From Oscillospiraceae bacterium (GTDB lineage Bacteria > Bacillota > Clostridia > Oscillospirales > Ruminococcaceae), in assembly GCA_003453215.1 (NCBI GenBank), contig DMMB01000069.1:24276-88275 (forward strand): a DNA stretch of 64,000 bases. The letters are read 5' to 3'. Under the pieces are notes generated by a model. The model saw nothing but the letters and a program-made list of their open reading frames with translations. It made no database searches and was not told where the DNA came from. Every line of letters starts with the position of its first letter. Positions within the stretch are counted from its first letter, which is position 1. A program made the translations under genes and the position numbers. Positions 41,359 to 50,228 of the stretch are shown in pieces.

Positions 41359-42765
41359 ATGAAAACTGTACTGTACCAAAATGCCGATTGGATCATCACT
41401 ATGGATGAGGAGCGTCACCGCTACCGCCATGCAGATATGCTTGTCTGCGGCAAGGAGATCAAAGCCATCGGCCAAAACCTTAAAGATACCCTTGGCGATA
41501 CCGTCACCATCGATGAAACCGTAGATGCCAGCGGCCGCGTCATTCTGCCCGGCTTTGTCAATACCCATCATCACACCTGGCAGACTCTTATCCGCAATAT
41601 CAAGGCCACCCAGGGCCTGCGTCTGGAACCCTGGCTCACCACCATGTATGAGATCTACAAAGATCTGAATACCGATGTGGCTCGCGCCGGCGTTTATGTA
41701 GCGCTGGGCGAAGGCCTGAAAACCGGTATCACCACCTCCAATGACCTGTGGTACCCCCATCCGGTCGGTGTCACCTGCCTGGTGGATGCCGAAATTGAAG
41801 CCGCCAAAGAACTGGGCATTCGCTTCCATCCGGTGCGCAGCTATCACTCCGTCACCAGCGATATTGTCCCGCCCGAAGTGGTGGACAGCATCGAAGGCGT
41901 TATGGGCGATGCCGAGCGTCTGGTGAAAAAGTATCACGATCCTTCCCGTTTCTCGATGTGCCAGGTCGGCATCGGCCCCAGCATCGCTTATTATGAAACG
42001 GAAGAAATCGTCCGCGCCACCATCGATCTGGCCGAAAAGCTGGATATCAAAGTACATGGCCATCTGGCAGAAAGCCGCGGCGAAGTCGCCTTTGTGGAAG
42101 AGCACTATGGCTGCCGCCCCGCCGAATGGTTCCGCCGTCACGATCTTCTGGGCGATCGTTTCTACTACGCTCACTGCATCCACCTCAATGATGAGGAAGT
42201 GCAGCTGATGGCCGATACCAACACCGGTATTTCCACCTGCCCCATCTCCAATATGTACCTCAGCTCCGGTTCCTGCCGCATCCCGGATCTGCTGCGTGCC
42301 GGCGTTAAGCGCTTCGGCATCGGCGTGGATGGCGCAGCCAGCAGCAACTCTGCCAACATGATGGAGGAAATTCGCGTCAGCTACCTGCTCAATCGTCTCA
42401 GCTGGGGCGATGACTCCATCGGCTGCGAGGATATCCTGTACCTGGCCACGGCCGGCGGCGCTGCCGCCCTGGGCCGCGATGACATCGGTCATCTGGCGCC
42501 CGGTATGGCAGCCGATTTCACCCTCATGAACTGGGACCAGCTGCAGTATGCCGGCGGCTGCAATGATCCTGTGGATTGCATCGTCCTCAGTGGCGATGCC
42601 CGCATGATCGAAACCGTCGTGGTCAATGGCGAAACCGTTGTACAGAACGGCCGCCTGACCAAAGTAAACGAGGAAGAAAAGCGGGATTATGCCGCTGCTG
42701 TGGGCCGCGAGCTGCTCACCAAAGCTTCCGCCCGTATCCCCGGGCTCAAGGCCGACCTCGTTTAA
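41359..42765 (+). CDS. Amidohydrolase, 8-oxoguanine deaminase-like
   Basis: 468 residues of the amidohydrolase superfamily (TrzN/AtzA/8-oxoguanine deaminase branch). Metal ligands appear in NTHHHTWQTLI (about 73-83), KVHGHLAES, YAHCIHLND and GVDGAASSNSANMMEEIR; the last two patterns are closest to 8-oxoguanine deaminases. It would hydrolytically remove ammonia from an oxidised or modified purine or pyrimidine. The partner permease and DHODH-like enzyme support nucleobase salvage or breakdown. GAAAGGAGAG precedes the ATG. Confidence 0.87.
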   Translation: MKTVLYQNADWIITMDEERHRYRHADMLVCGKEIKAIGQNLKDTLGDTVTIDETVDASGRVILPGFVNTHHHTWQTLIRNIKATQGLRLEPWLTTMYEIYKDLNTDVARAGVYVALGEGLKTGITTSNDLWYPHPVGVTCLVDAEIEAAKELGIRFHPVRSYHSVTSDIVPPEVVDSIEGVMGDAERLVKKYHDPSRFSMCQVGIGPSIAYYETEEIVRATIDLAEKLDIKVHGHLAESRGEVAFVEEHYGCRPAEWFRRHDLLGDRFYYAHCIHLNDEEVQLMADTNTGISTCPISNMYLSSGSCRIPDLLRAGVKRFGIGVDGAASSNSANMMEEIRVSYLLNRLSWGDDSIGCEDILYLATAGGAAALGRDDIGHLAPGMAADFTLMNWDQLQYAGGCNDPVDCIVLSGDARMIETVVVNGETVVQNGRLTKVNEEEKRDYAAAVGRELLTKASARIPGLKADLV

Positions 42766-42812
42766 TCCTTTCTTTTCAATATCACCCCCTCAAATAACCC
42801 CTCTATAAAGCA

Positions 42813-42852
42813 AATACCCCCGGTACAGCAAAGCGCTGTGTTCGGGGGTATT
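42813..42852. terminator. Convergent hairpin between the hydrolase and Mac-fragment genes
   Basis: AATACCCCCG/CGGGGGTATT outer stem and ACAGC/GCTGT inner stem. There is little T run on either side. Confidence 0.55.
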
Positions 42853-42859
42853 GCTATGG

Positions 42860-43039
42860 TCAAACCGGCATCACGCTGCCAAACAGTTCCTGCAGAACCG
42901 CCCTGCGGCCTTCCCGGTCTCCTTTGGGCAGGGCATTCAGCTGGCGGCAAAGCGTCATTGCCCGTTGTTTGCGGGCATCCACCGCCTCATCCCAGAAATC
43001 AAATTCCAGCCCGGCGTCCAGTTTTTCCAGCTCTGTCAT
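42860..43039 (-). pseudogene. Truncated sugar O-acetyltransferase (Mac domain only)
   Basis: 59 residues with only the maltose-acetyltransferase N-terminal (Mac) domain: MTELEKLDAGLEFDFWDEAV, LCRQLNALPKGDREGR and LQELFG, followed at once by a stop where the left-handed beta-helix should begin. A strong ribosome binding site (AAGGAGG) is still present. It follows the TetR gene by 27 bases. It is either a 3'-deleted acetyltransferase or a stand-alone Mac-domain protein; the hairpin directly after the stop suggests an old deletion. Confidence 0.7.
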
Positions 43040-43066
43040 TCTTCTTCCTCCTTCGCCGCTTTTGCT

Positions 43067-43672
43067 TTATCGGGGTACGGCATCGGCTTTCAGCCGTTTT
43101 TTCGCTCCGCTGATGTGATCCTGCAGCATTTGATCTGCAAAAGCAATCAGCTGCTCCGGCGTTCGGTCTATCTCCTCCAGCAGCCAGCTTTCTACCATGC
43201 CGCTCAGCGCCACTACATAAAAATGCGTTACCAGGTCAATATCGGGCTGGGCATCGCCGCCCAGGTCCGCACCAATTTCTGCCCCCACCTGCTCCACAGT
43301 GCGGTGGATAATGGCATAAATATCGGTCTGGAAAAACCGCCGCAGGTGGTCGCGCCCTACCGAGCGCAGCGCACACAGGCACACAGTGCGGTTTTTCTCC
43401 AGATAGCGGAACAGCTGCAGCAAACCCTCCTGCCACAGCAGCGTCCCCTCGTGCTGTTCCAGCAGCGAAACCGCTTCCTCCTGGAACATATACTGCATCA
43501 GGTCATAAATATCGGCAAAATGGTAGTAAAAATTCTGCCGGCGGATCCCGCAGCGGTCGGTAATATCCTGTATCGTGATCTTATCCACCGGTTTCTGTAT
43601 CATCATCGCTTTCAAAGCGCTCACCATTGCCTGTTTGGTCTGGTCGGAGACAGCATAGGTCCGTTTTTCCAC
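43067..43672 (-). CDS. TetR/AcrR family transcriptional regulator
   Basis: 201 residues. The N-terminal helix-turn-helix is typical of TetR (about 10-55; ALKAMMIQKPVDKITIQDIT, DRCGIRRQNFYYHFADIYDL). The C-terminal ligand domain resembles the TetR_C/DhaS-like type (CLCALRSVGRDHLRRFF). Start is GTG at 43672 with GGAGGG upstream, chosen over an upstream in-frame ATG at 43732 lying in the promoter. It is divergent from the MMPL operon and likely represses it through the shared promoter region. Confidence 0.9.
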   Translation of the reverse strand: MEKRTYAVSDQTKQAMVSALKAMMIQKPVDKITIQDITDRCGIRRQNFYYHFADIYDLMQYMFQEEAVSLLEQHEGTLLWQEGLLQLFRYLEKNRTVCLCALRSVGRDHLRRFFQTDIYAIIHRTVEQVGAEIGADLGGDAQPDIDLVTHFYVVALSGMVESWLLEEIDRTPEQLIAFADQMLQDHISGAKKRLKADAVPR

Positions 43673-43704
43673 GGCGGTTCCCTCCTCGCTTTTCGATGGC
43701 CTGA

Positions 43705-43733
43705 TTATATAATAAAATTGAATTTTGGTCAAA
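43705..43733 (-). promoter_or_regulatory. Promoter of the TetR gene
   Basis: Minus strand TTGACC (43733-43728), 17-base spacer, TATAAT (43710-43705). Confidence 0.75.
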
Positions 43734-43743
43734 TCCCCGCTTT

Positions 43744-43759
43744 TGTCACATTTTTGACA
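43744..43759. promoter_or_regulatory. Candidate TetR operator between divergent promoters
   Basis: TGTCA, 6 bases, TGACA: TGTCACATTTTTGACA. It lies between the TetR promoter and the extended -10 of the MMPL operon. Confidence 0.5.
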
Positions 43760-43813
43760 TCGGCATTGTTTTTGTCCTTTGCATCTCCCCTGCCGGTGGC
43801 CTATTCTTTACTT

Positions 43814-43822
43814 TGTTATAAT
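43814..43822 (+). promoter_or_regulatory. Extended -10 promoter of the MMPL operon
   Basis: TGTTATAAT with no convincing -35. It lies 24 bases before the first ATG of the operon. Confidence 0.55.
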
Positions 43823-43845
43823 TCATTTCGGAGAGAAGGCTTGGA

Positions 43846-44166
43846 ATGACAGAATACCACATCGTGCTGGAAAGCCCGCTGGGGGAGCGTCAGGGGCTTT
43901 TATCCCTGCAGCAGCAAAATAATGATGCTGTCAGCGGCATCATTACCCTGCTGGGCTGCCGGAACCCCATCAGCGGCACCCGGCAGGGAATGGAGTACCG
44001 CCTGCGCCATTCCCTGCGCACCCTGCTGAATACCCTGGAGTGCGAAACCACTCTGCAGGCTGTGCAGGATACCATCACCGGTACCGTACAGGTTGGCCCG
44101 GTTCGTATGCCCCTGCATGGTCAGATTATTCAAAAGGAGGGAGATCCCCATGGAACAGCCGAATAA
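43846..44166 (+). CDS. Small beta-rich protein of unknown function, first gene of MMPL operon
   Basis: 106 residues with no signal peptide, membrane segment or cysteine-rich motif. Alternating hydrophobic strands (VSGIITLLGCRNPISGTRQ, TITGTVQVGPVRMPLHGQII) suggest a small beta-barrel or sandwich. I recognise no family. Its 3' end overlaps the start of the MMPL gene by 17 bases, so the two are translationally coupled and the protein is probably an accessory of the transporter. GAGAAGG lies upstream of the ATG. Confidence 0.75.
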   Translation: MTEYHIVLESPLGERQGLLSLQQQNNDAVSGIITLLGCRNPISGTRQGMEYRLRHSLRTLLNTLECETTLQAVQDTITGTVQVGPVRMPLHGQIIQKEGDPHGTAE

Positions 44167-46651
44167 CAAGCCCTCCTTTATGGTGCGGCTTGCCACCTTT
44201 ATTGTGGATAAGCGCAACCTGTTTTTCCTCATTACGGTCATTGGGCTTATTTTTTCGGCCTTTTCCCGCAACTGGGTTCAGGTCGAAAATAATCTGATTT
44301 CCTTTCTTCCCGATACCGCCAATACCAAAATTGCCATCAATCTGATGGAAGAACAGTTTACCACCTACGGCACCGCCGATGTAATGGTGGCCAATATCAC
44401 GTACGCCCAGGCCGAAGAGCTGGCCGATCAGCTTGCGGAAATCAAGGGCGTGCAAAGCGTTTCCTTTGATGAAACCACCGATCACTACGCCAGCTCCTCC
44501 GCTCTTTTTTCGGTCACATTTTCGGCCGATGAGGACGATGATGCCTGTCTGGTTTCGTTGGAGGCCGTCAAGGAGGCCCTGTCCGATTATGACCTCTACG
44601 TTTCCACCGATCTGGGCAACACCCTGCAGGAAACCATTGCCAAGGAAGTCAGCATTATCATGGTCTACGTGGCCGTTATCGTCGTGGCAGTGCTTATTTT
44701 CACCAGCCAAACCTACGGCGAAGTTCCGGTTCTGCTGCTCACCTTTGTTACCGCCATGATCCTTAATCAGGGCAGCAACTTCCTGCTGGGCACCATCTCC
44801 TTTGTTTCCAATTCCGTTACCAGCATTCTTCAGCTGGCCCTTTCTCTGGATTACGCCGTCATTCTCAGCAACCGCTTTAAGGAAGAACGCAAGGCGCTCC
44901 CGGTGCGGGAAGCGGCCATTGCCGCCCTCAGCAAGGCTATCCCGGAAATTGGTGCCAGCTCCCTTACCACCATCGGCGGTCTGGCCGCCATGCTGTTCAT
45001 GCAGTTCAAAATCGGCCCCGATATGGGCATCTGCCTGATCAAGGCCATTCTGTTTGCCCTGCTTTCCGTTTTCATTGTCATGCCGGGCCTGCTGGTACTG
45101 TTTGGCCCGCTCATTGAAAAAACCCGCCACAAGAACTTTGTTCCCCGCATTTCTTTCGTCGGCAAATTTGCCTATGCCACCCGCAAAGTCGTTCCCTTTG
45201 TGTTCCTGGTTCTGGTGGCCGCCGGCTTCTATTTTTCCAATCGCTGCCCCTACGTATATGGGTACAGCTCCATCACCACTCCCAAGCTGAACGAAAGCCA
45301 GATTGCCGATAAAATGGTCAGCGAAACCTTCACCTCTTCCAATATGGTTGCGCTCATCGTTCCGGCCGGGGATTACGAAAAAGAATCCGCCCTGCTGAAA
45401 GAACTGGAAAGCTACGATGAAATTGACTATACCATGGGCCTTGCCAATGTAGAGGCGATGGATGGCTATATGCTGGCCGATAAGCTCACCCCCCGCCAGT
45501 TTGCCGAACTGGCCGGGTTGGATTATGAACTGGCCCAGGTGGTTTATGCCGCCTACGCCACCGATCAGGGCGATTATGGCAAGCTGATGGGCAATATTTC
45601 CGCCTACCGCGTTCCCCTTATCGATATGTTCCTTTTCGTCTGCGATCAGGTTGATTCCGGCATCGTCACCCTGGAAGAAGAACAGAAAAATACCCTGATG
45701 GACGCCAAAGAGCAGATGGAAATGGCCAAAGCGCAGCTCTGCGGCCCGGATTACGATCGTATGCTGCTCTATCTTACGCTGCCGGTCAGCGGGGAGGAAA
45801 CCTACACCTTCACCGATACCATCCATGATATTGCCCAAAGCTACTATCCCGATGGCAACGTCTATGTCGCCGGTGATTCCACCAATGAATACGATTTCCA
45901 GAAGTCCTTTGCCCGCGATAATATCGTCGTCAGCGTCGTTTCCATTCTTATTGTACTGGTGGTTCTGCTGTTCACCTTCCAATCCGCCGGTATGCCCATT
46001 TTGCTGCTGCTGGTCATTCAGGGCAGTATCTGGCTCAATTTCTCGGTTCCGGCCATCACCGGCACTCCGCTGTTCTTTATGAGCTATCTGGTTGTCAGTT
46101 CCATTCAGATGGGTGCCAATATCGACTACGCTATTGTTATCGCCAGCCGCTATCAGGAAATCAAAAATAAGATGGACCACCGCAAGGCCATCATTGAAAC
46201 CCTGAATTTCGCCTTCCCCACCGTCCTCACCTCCGGCGCCATTCTTACCGTTGCCGGTCTCCTTATTGGCCAGATGACCTCCGAAGCTACCATCGTCGGC
46301 ATTGGTCAAAGCCTGGGCCGCGGCACCATTCTTTCCATGGTTCTGGTCATGTTTGTACTGCCGCAAATACTGCTCACCGGCGGTATCATTGCCGATAAAA
46401 CCAGCTTCTCCATGCCCATTGCCTCCCGTCAGCGGGAAGCCTCCGGCCGCGTCTTTGTGGATGGCGCCGTCAGTGGCCGTATCAATGGTACCGTCAGCGG
46501 CATCATGCGTGCCAATATCGATGGGGAGGTCAATCTTACTCTCATTTCGGGCAATGTCACCGAAGAAATCCCCACCCCGCCCCCGGCCCTGCCTCCGCAG
46601 GAGCCCGCCGCATCCGAAGCAAAGGAGGAAACTGGCCATGAAAAAGAATAA
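44150..46651 (+). CDS. MMPL/RND family membrane transporter
   Basis: 833 residues. Two repeats of one plus five membrane helices have large outside loops (about 35-195 and 395-600). RND-type features include the first helix FLITVIGLIFSAFS, QLALSLDYAVILSNRFKEER and the matching second-half IQMGANIDYAIVIASRYQEI. The Asp residues in LDYA and IDYA match the proton-relay sites of MMPL proteins. The C-terminal tail (about 755-833) has a repeated GRVFVDGAVSGRINGTVSG pattern and then a proline-rich stretch. It likely exports a lipid or hydrophobic compound, or works with the large partner encoded next, whose gene it overlaps. Confidence 0.92.
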   Translation: MEQPNNKPSFMVRLATFIVDKRNLFFLITVIGLIFSAFSRNWVQVENNLISFLPDTANTKIAINLMEEQFTTYGTADVMVANITYAQAEELADQLAEIKGVQSVSFDETTDHYASSSALFSVTFSADEDDDACLVSLEAVKEALSDYDLYVSTDLGNTLQETIAKEVSIIMVYVAVIVVAVLIFTSQTYGEVPVLLLTFVTAMILNQGSNFLLGTISFVSNSVTSILQLALSLDYAVILSNRFKEERKALPVREAAIAALSKAIPEIGASSLTTIGGLAAMLFMQFKIGPDMGICLIKAILFALLSVFIVMPGLLVLFGPLIEKTRHKNFVPRISFVGKFAYATRKVVPFVFLVLVAAGFYFSNRCPYVYGYSSITTPKLNESQIADKMVSETFTSSNMVALIVPAGDYEKESALLKELESYDEIDYTMGLANVEAMDGYMLADKLTPRQFAELAGLDYELAQVVYAAYATDQGDYGKLMGNISAYRVPLIDMFLFVCDQVDSGIVTLEEEQKNTLMDAKEQMEMAKAQLCGPDYDRMLLYLTLPVSGEETYTFTDTIHDIAQSYYPDGNVYVAGDSTNEYDFQKSFARDNIVVSVVSILIVLVVLLFTFQSAGMPILLLLVIQGSIWLNFSVPAITGTPLFFMSYLVVSSIQMGANIDYAIVIASRYQEIKNKMDHRKAIIETLNFAFPTVLTSGAILTVAGLLIGQMTSEATIVGIGQSLGRGTILSMVLVMFVLPQILLTGGIIADKTSFSMPIASRQREASGRVFVDGAVSGRINGTVSGIMRANIDGEVNLTLISGNVTEEIPTPPPALPPQEPAASEAKEETGHEKE

Positions 46652-49600
46652 TTTCCTTCTCCGGATAGCCTCCGTCCTATTGGCAGTGCTTCTGCTGCTG
46701 CCGATGGGACTCACCGCATGGGCGGCCGAAGCCAAAACTGTCCGCATTGCCACGGTGGAAGACCTGGTGGAACTGGCCGAGCGCTGCTCCTCCGATTCCT
46801 ATTCCAAAGGGCTTACCGTTTTGCTCACTGCCGATCTTGATCTTTCCGGCACCGAAGTCTCCCTTCCGGTTTTCCTTGGCACCTTCGATGGGGACGATCA
46901 TACCATCCGCGGTCTGCGGCTGCAGGGCAGCAATTCCATCTATGGCCTGTTCAGCCTGCTGCAAAGCACCGCCGTTGTGAAAAACCTCCATGTGGAAGGG
47001 GAAATAACCACCTCCGGCACGCAAAGTTCCATTGGCGGCATCGCCGGGCAAAACTTCGGCCGCATTGAAAATTGCACCTTCTCCGGCGCCGTCATTGCCA
47101 ATAGTTCCGTCGGCGGCATCGTCGGGCAGAACGGTTCCGGCGGCGTTCTGGTGGATTGTTCCGTTTCCGGCGCGGTCTGCGGCGCTTCCTTTACCGGCGG
47201 CATTGCCGGCCAGAATGCCGGTACCCTGCTGCGCTGCTCCTCCGCTGCGGCGGTCAATACCGCTGTGGAAGAAAACTCCGTCACCCCCGCTGGTATGGAA
47301 AGCACCCTCTACAGCCTGCTGAAACGCCAGCAAGTTACCGAAACTGCCGTCGCCTCCGATACCGGCGGTATCACCGGTTTTTCCACCGGCATTATCCAAA
47401 GCTGCACCAATACCGGTGCGGTTGGCTACCCCCACGTGGGCTACAATATCGGCGGCATTGCCGGCCGCCAGAATGGCTACATGGCCAGCTGTGTCAATCA
47501 TGGCACCGTTCAGGGCCGCAAAGATGTCGGCGGTATCGTAGGGCAGATGGCCCCCGATATTACCATGCAGTATTCCTCCGGCGGCATTGATGAACTGCAG
47601 ACGGAGCTGAACAAGCTGCAGTCCCTCATCGATGGCACCCTTAATGATGCCCAGTCAGCCTCCGATACCGTCTCCGGCCGCATCAGCCGCATTTCCAATT
47701 ACGCCGATAGCGCCCGGCAGAACGCTCACTCCCTCACCGGGCAGTTGGGGGATTTTGCCGACAGCAATATTGAAACCGCCAATAATCTCCTGCTCCTTGC
47801 GGAACGCTACATTGCCAAGGCCGCTCCCATCCTGGATGACCTGGCCGATGCCAGCGATCACATGGCCTCCGCTGCCGATGAAATGCAAACCCTGCTCAAT
47901 CAGCTGCAGGCCATGAGCGGCGATGTCGATCAGGTTCTGGAAAATCTCCAGAGCTTTGCCGATGAGATGCAGCAGGCCTGCACCGATATGGCCGATGGCG
48001 CTGCCCAGTTGGGGGAAGCCTTCCGCCTGCTGGGAGAACTGCCGGATGACTTCCCCGATACCACCCAGCTGGATGCCGACCTGGCCAATTTCGTTTCCGC
48101 ACTTTCCACCCTCAATAAGACCATTCAAAAGGCCATGGATGAGTACGAAGAAAGCGGCTCCGTCAGCAGCGAAACCCAGGAGCAGCTCAAAGCCGATCTC
48201 TGCGCGGCCTTCGATTGCTGGAGCAACGTCATCGATGATCTTGATGAAATCCTGCAAAATACCGATTTCGGCGCCCTGCGGGATCAAACGCTGGAAACTC
48301 TTAAAAAAGTAGCCAACTGCCTGCAGTCTGCCGCCTCCAGCTTCTCCTCTGCGGCTTCCCACACCGGCAATGCCATGGATCACCTGCGGCAGGCACTGGA
48401 AATCCTTCGCTCTATGGAAGGGCAAACCGATGAGGTACTGGATCAAATGGACGTCGTACTGGAAGAACTGGAACAGGCGTCTGCTTCCCTTTCCTCCGGC
48501 CTGAAAAATGCCGCTCAGTGGGCCCGGGATCTTTCCCAGGAAGAGCCCGGCCGTTTCTCCGGCCTTGGTTCGGATTTCGATAGCAGCTCCGATTCCCTCA
48601 ATGCCTCCCTCAGCGGTCTGGGCAATGAACTTTCTGCCCTGAATACCGAACTTTCCTCCTCCAATACGACCCTCATTACCGATTTGCGCGCTGTCAATAA
48701 TCAGTTCATGAAGGTGATGAACCTTTTCCTTAACCTGCTGAATGACACTCAAAACGTCGATTACAGCGAAGTATTCGAAGACGTCTCGGATCAAAGCCTG
48801 CAAAGTGCCACCCGCGGCAAAGCATTGGAGTGTCTCAATTACGGTTCCGTCAATGGCGATCGCAATACCGGCGGCATTGCGGGTTCCATGGCCATCGAAT
48901 ACGATACCGACCCGGAAGATGATCTTCTTTCCGGCGATGGCAGCAGCCTGCGCTTTACCTATCAAACCCGGGCCATTCTCATGTCCTGTGAAAACTACGG
49001 CACCGTAGAAGCCAAAAAGAGCTGTGCCGGCGGCATTGTCGGCCGCATGGATCTGGGCACCGTATACGGCTGCGGCGGCTGGGGCAATACCTCCAGCGAA
49101 AGCGGCGATTACGTCGGCGGCGTAGCGGGGCTTTCCATTTCCTCCATTCGCCAAAGCTATGCCAAATGCACCCTCTCCGGCGGAAAATATGTGGGCGGAA
49201 TTGCCGGCAGCGGCAGCCGCATTACCGGCTGCTACGCCATGCCGCGTATTACGGCCTATACCCAGCTGGGCGGCGCCATTGCTGGCGAAGCCACCGGCAC
49301 CTGCAGCGGTAACTACTTTGTTTCCGATACTCTGGCCGGCGTCGATCGCATCAGTTACAGCGGCCAGGCTGAACCCCTGACCTATGAAGCGCTTTGCGCC
49401 ATCTCCTCCCTGCCGGAAAATTTCCGCCGTCTTACTCTCACCTTTGTGGCCGATGGCGATATCCGCTCGCAGCAGGATTTTGCCTATGGTGCTTCCTTTG
49501 GTTCGGAGGTCTTCCCTCGTGCTCCCTATCATTCCGGTAATTACTCGGTCTGGGATCAAACCGATCTGACCGATCTGCGTTTCGATACCGTCGTTACCGC

Positions 49601-50093
49601 CGTCTATCACCCTTACGTCACTACGCTTTCCTCCGATGTTCTGCGGCAGGGCAAGGCCATTCTGATGGTCGAAGGGGAATTCAAGGAAGGTGATGCCCTG
49701 CAAACGGGCGCCATCGCCGCACCGGAAGAACTTTCCAATGACGAAGTCCTTGAGGCCTGGTCCGTCACCATCCCCGAAGATATGGTATTCAGCCACACCG
49801 TCCACTGGCTCATGCCGGAAGAAAACGGTCACTATGCGGTGTATGTGCATCAGGGCGGTCAGTGGGTGCGCACCAAAGCCGAAACCTTTGGCAGTTACCT
49901 CTGCTTCAATATGTCTGGCACCGGCGAATTTGCCGTTACTCCGGCACCCGGCCTGCCGGGCTGGGTCTGGGCTGCCGGAGTCGGCACGCTGGCCCTCGTT
50001 GTCGGGTTGGTCTTGGCCTTTGGCCGCCGCAAAAAATCCTCCCAGCCCGCTCCGTCCGCAGCAGCGGAGTCATCCGGCTCCCCGTCCGAATAA
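46638..50093 (+). CDS. Large surface protein: GLUG repeats split by a ~400-residue helical insertion, C-terminal anchor
   Basis: 1151 residues. A signal peptide (LLRIASVLLAVLLLLPMGLT, cut near AWA) is followed by GLUG-type solenoid repeats (IGGIAGQNFGRIENCTFSG, VGGIVGQNGSGG, TGGIAGQNAG, TGGITGFSTG, IGGIAGRQNG). Residues about 318-715 are a long heptad-like helical region (ELQTELNKLQSLI, AADEMQTLLNQLQ). The GLUG repeats then resume (TGGIAGSMAIEY, AGGIVGRMDLG, VGGVAGLSISS, VGGIAGSGSR). A single membrane helix (GWVWAAGVGTLALVVGLVLAF) and a basic tail close it. The gene overlaps MMPL by 14 bases. The long helices could reach across the wall and dock on the transporter; this is inference. Confidence 0.88.
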   Translation: MKKNNFLLRIASVLLAVLLLLPMGLTAWAAEAKTVRIATVEDLVELAERCSSDSYSKGLTVLLTADLDLSGTEVSLPVFLGTFDGDDHTIRGLRLQGSNSIYGLFSLLQSTAVVKNLHVEGEITTSGTQSSIGGIAGQNFGRIENCTFSGAVIANSSVGGIVGQNGSGGVLVDCSVSGAVCGASFTGGIAGQNAGTLLRCSSAAAVNTAVEENSVTPAGMESTLYSLLKRQQVTETAVASDTGGITGFSTGIIQSCTNTGAVGYPHVGYNIGGIAGRQNGYMASCVNHGTVQGRKDVGGIVGQMAPDITMQYSSGGIDELQTELNKLQSLIDGTLNDAQSASDTVSGRISRISNYADSARQNAHSLTGQLGDFADSNIETANNLLLLAERYIAKAAPILDDLADASDHMASAADEMQTLLNQLQAMSGDVDQVLENLQSFADEMQQACTDMADGAAQLGEAFRLLGELPDDFPDTTQLDADLANFVSALSTLNKTIQKAMDEYEESGSVSSETQEQLKADLCAAFDCWSNVIDDLDEILQNTDFGALRDQTLETLKKVANCLQSAASSFSSAASHTGNAMDHLRQALEILRSMEGQTDEVLDQMDVVLEELEQASASLSSGLKNAAQWARDLSQEEPGRFSGLGSDFDSSSDSLNASLSGLGNELSALNTELSSSNTTLITDLRAVNNQFMKVMNLFLNLLNDTQNVDYSEVFEDVSDQSLQSATRGKALECLNYGSVNGDRNTGGIAGSMAIEYDTDPEDDLLSGDGSSLRFTYQTRAILMSCENYGTVEAKKSCAGGIVGRMDLGTVYGCGGWGNTSSESGDYVGGVAGLSISSIRQSYAKCTLSGGKYVGGIAGSGSRITGCYAMPRITAYTQLGGAIAGEATGTCSGNYFVSDTLAGVDRISYSGQAEPLTYEALCAISSLPENFRRLTLTFVADGDIRSQQDFAYGASFGSEVFPRAPYHSGNYSVWDQTDLTDLRFDTVVTAVYHPYVTTLSSDVLRQGKAILMVEGEFKEGDALQTGAIAAPEELSNDEVLEAWSVTIPEDMVFSHTVHWLMPEENGHYAVYVHQGGQWVRTKAETFGSYLCFNMSGTGEFAVTPAPGLPGWVWAAGVGTLALVVGLVLAFGRRKKSSQPAPSAAAESSGSPSE

Positions 50094-50126
50094 AAAAAGC
50101 CGTCCCACTTTGGGGCGGCTTTTTTC
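50093..50126. terminator. Terminator of the MMPL operon
   Basis: AGCCGTCCC/GGGGCGGCT-type stem flanked by seven A and six T; bidirectional. Confidence 0.88.
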
Positions 50127-50167
50127 TGCCCCTTCGGGGCTTAACCCGGCATTCCCGGCCCAAATGC

Positions 50168-50209
50168 AAAAGCGCCGCCCCGCTTTTCGGGACAGCGCTT
50201 TTTGTTTTT
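50168..50209. terminator. Terminator after gltX
   Basis: AAAGCGC...GCGCTTT outer stem and CCCCG/CGGGA inner pairing, with T-rich sequence on both strands. Confidence 0.75.
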
Positions 50210-50228
50210 CTATCTTGGTTTTGGGAAC

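Noticed and set aside
44126..46753. 875-residue open frame on the minus strand opposite the MMPL gene
   Set aside because: It mirrors the MMPL codons, is rich in H/N/G/Q runs unlike real proteins here, and has no ribosome binding site or recognisable domain.
47655..49850. 731-residue minus-strand open frame opposite the GLUG protein
   Set aside because: Antisense to repeats; the GLUG-like GI/GG patterns it shows come from the repeat structure of the real gene.
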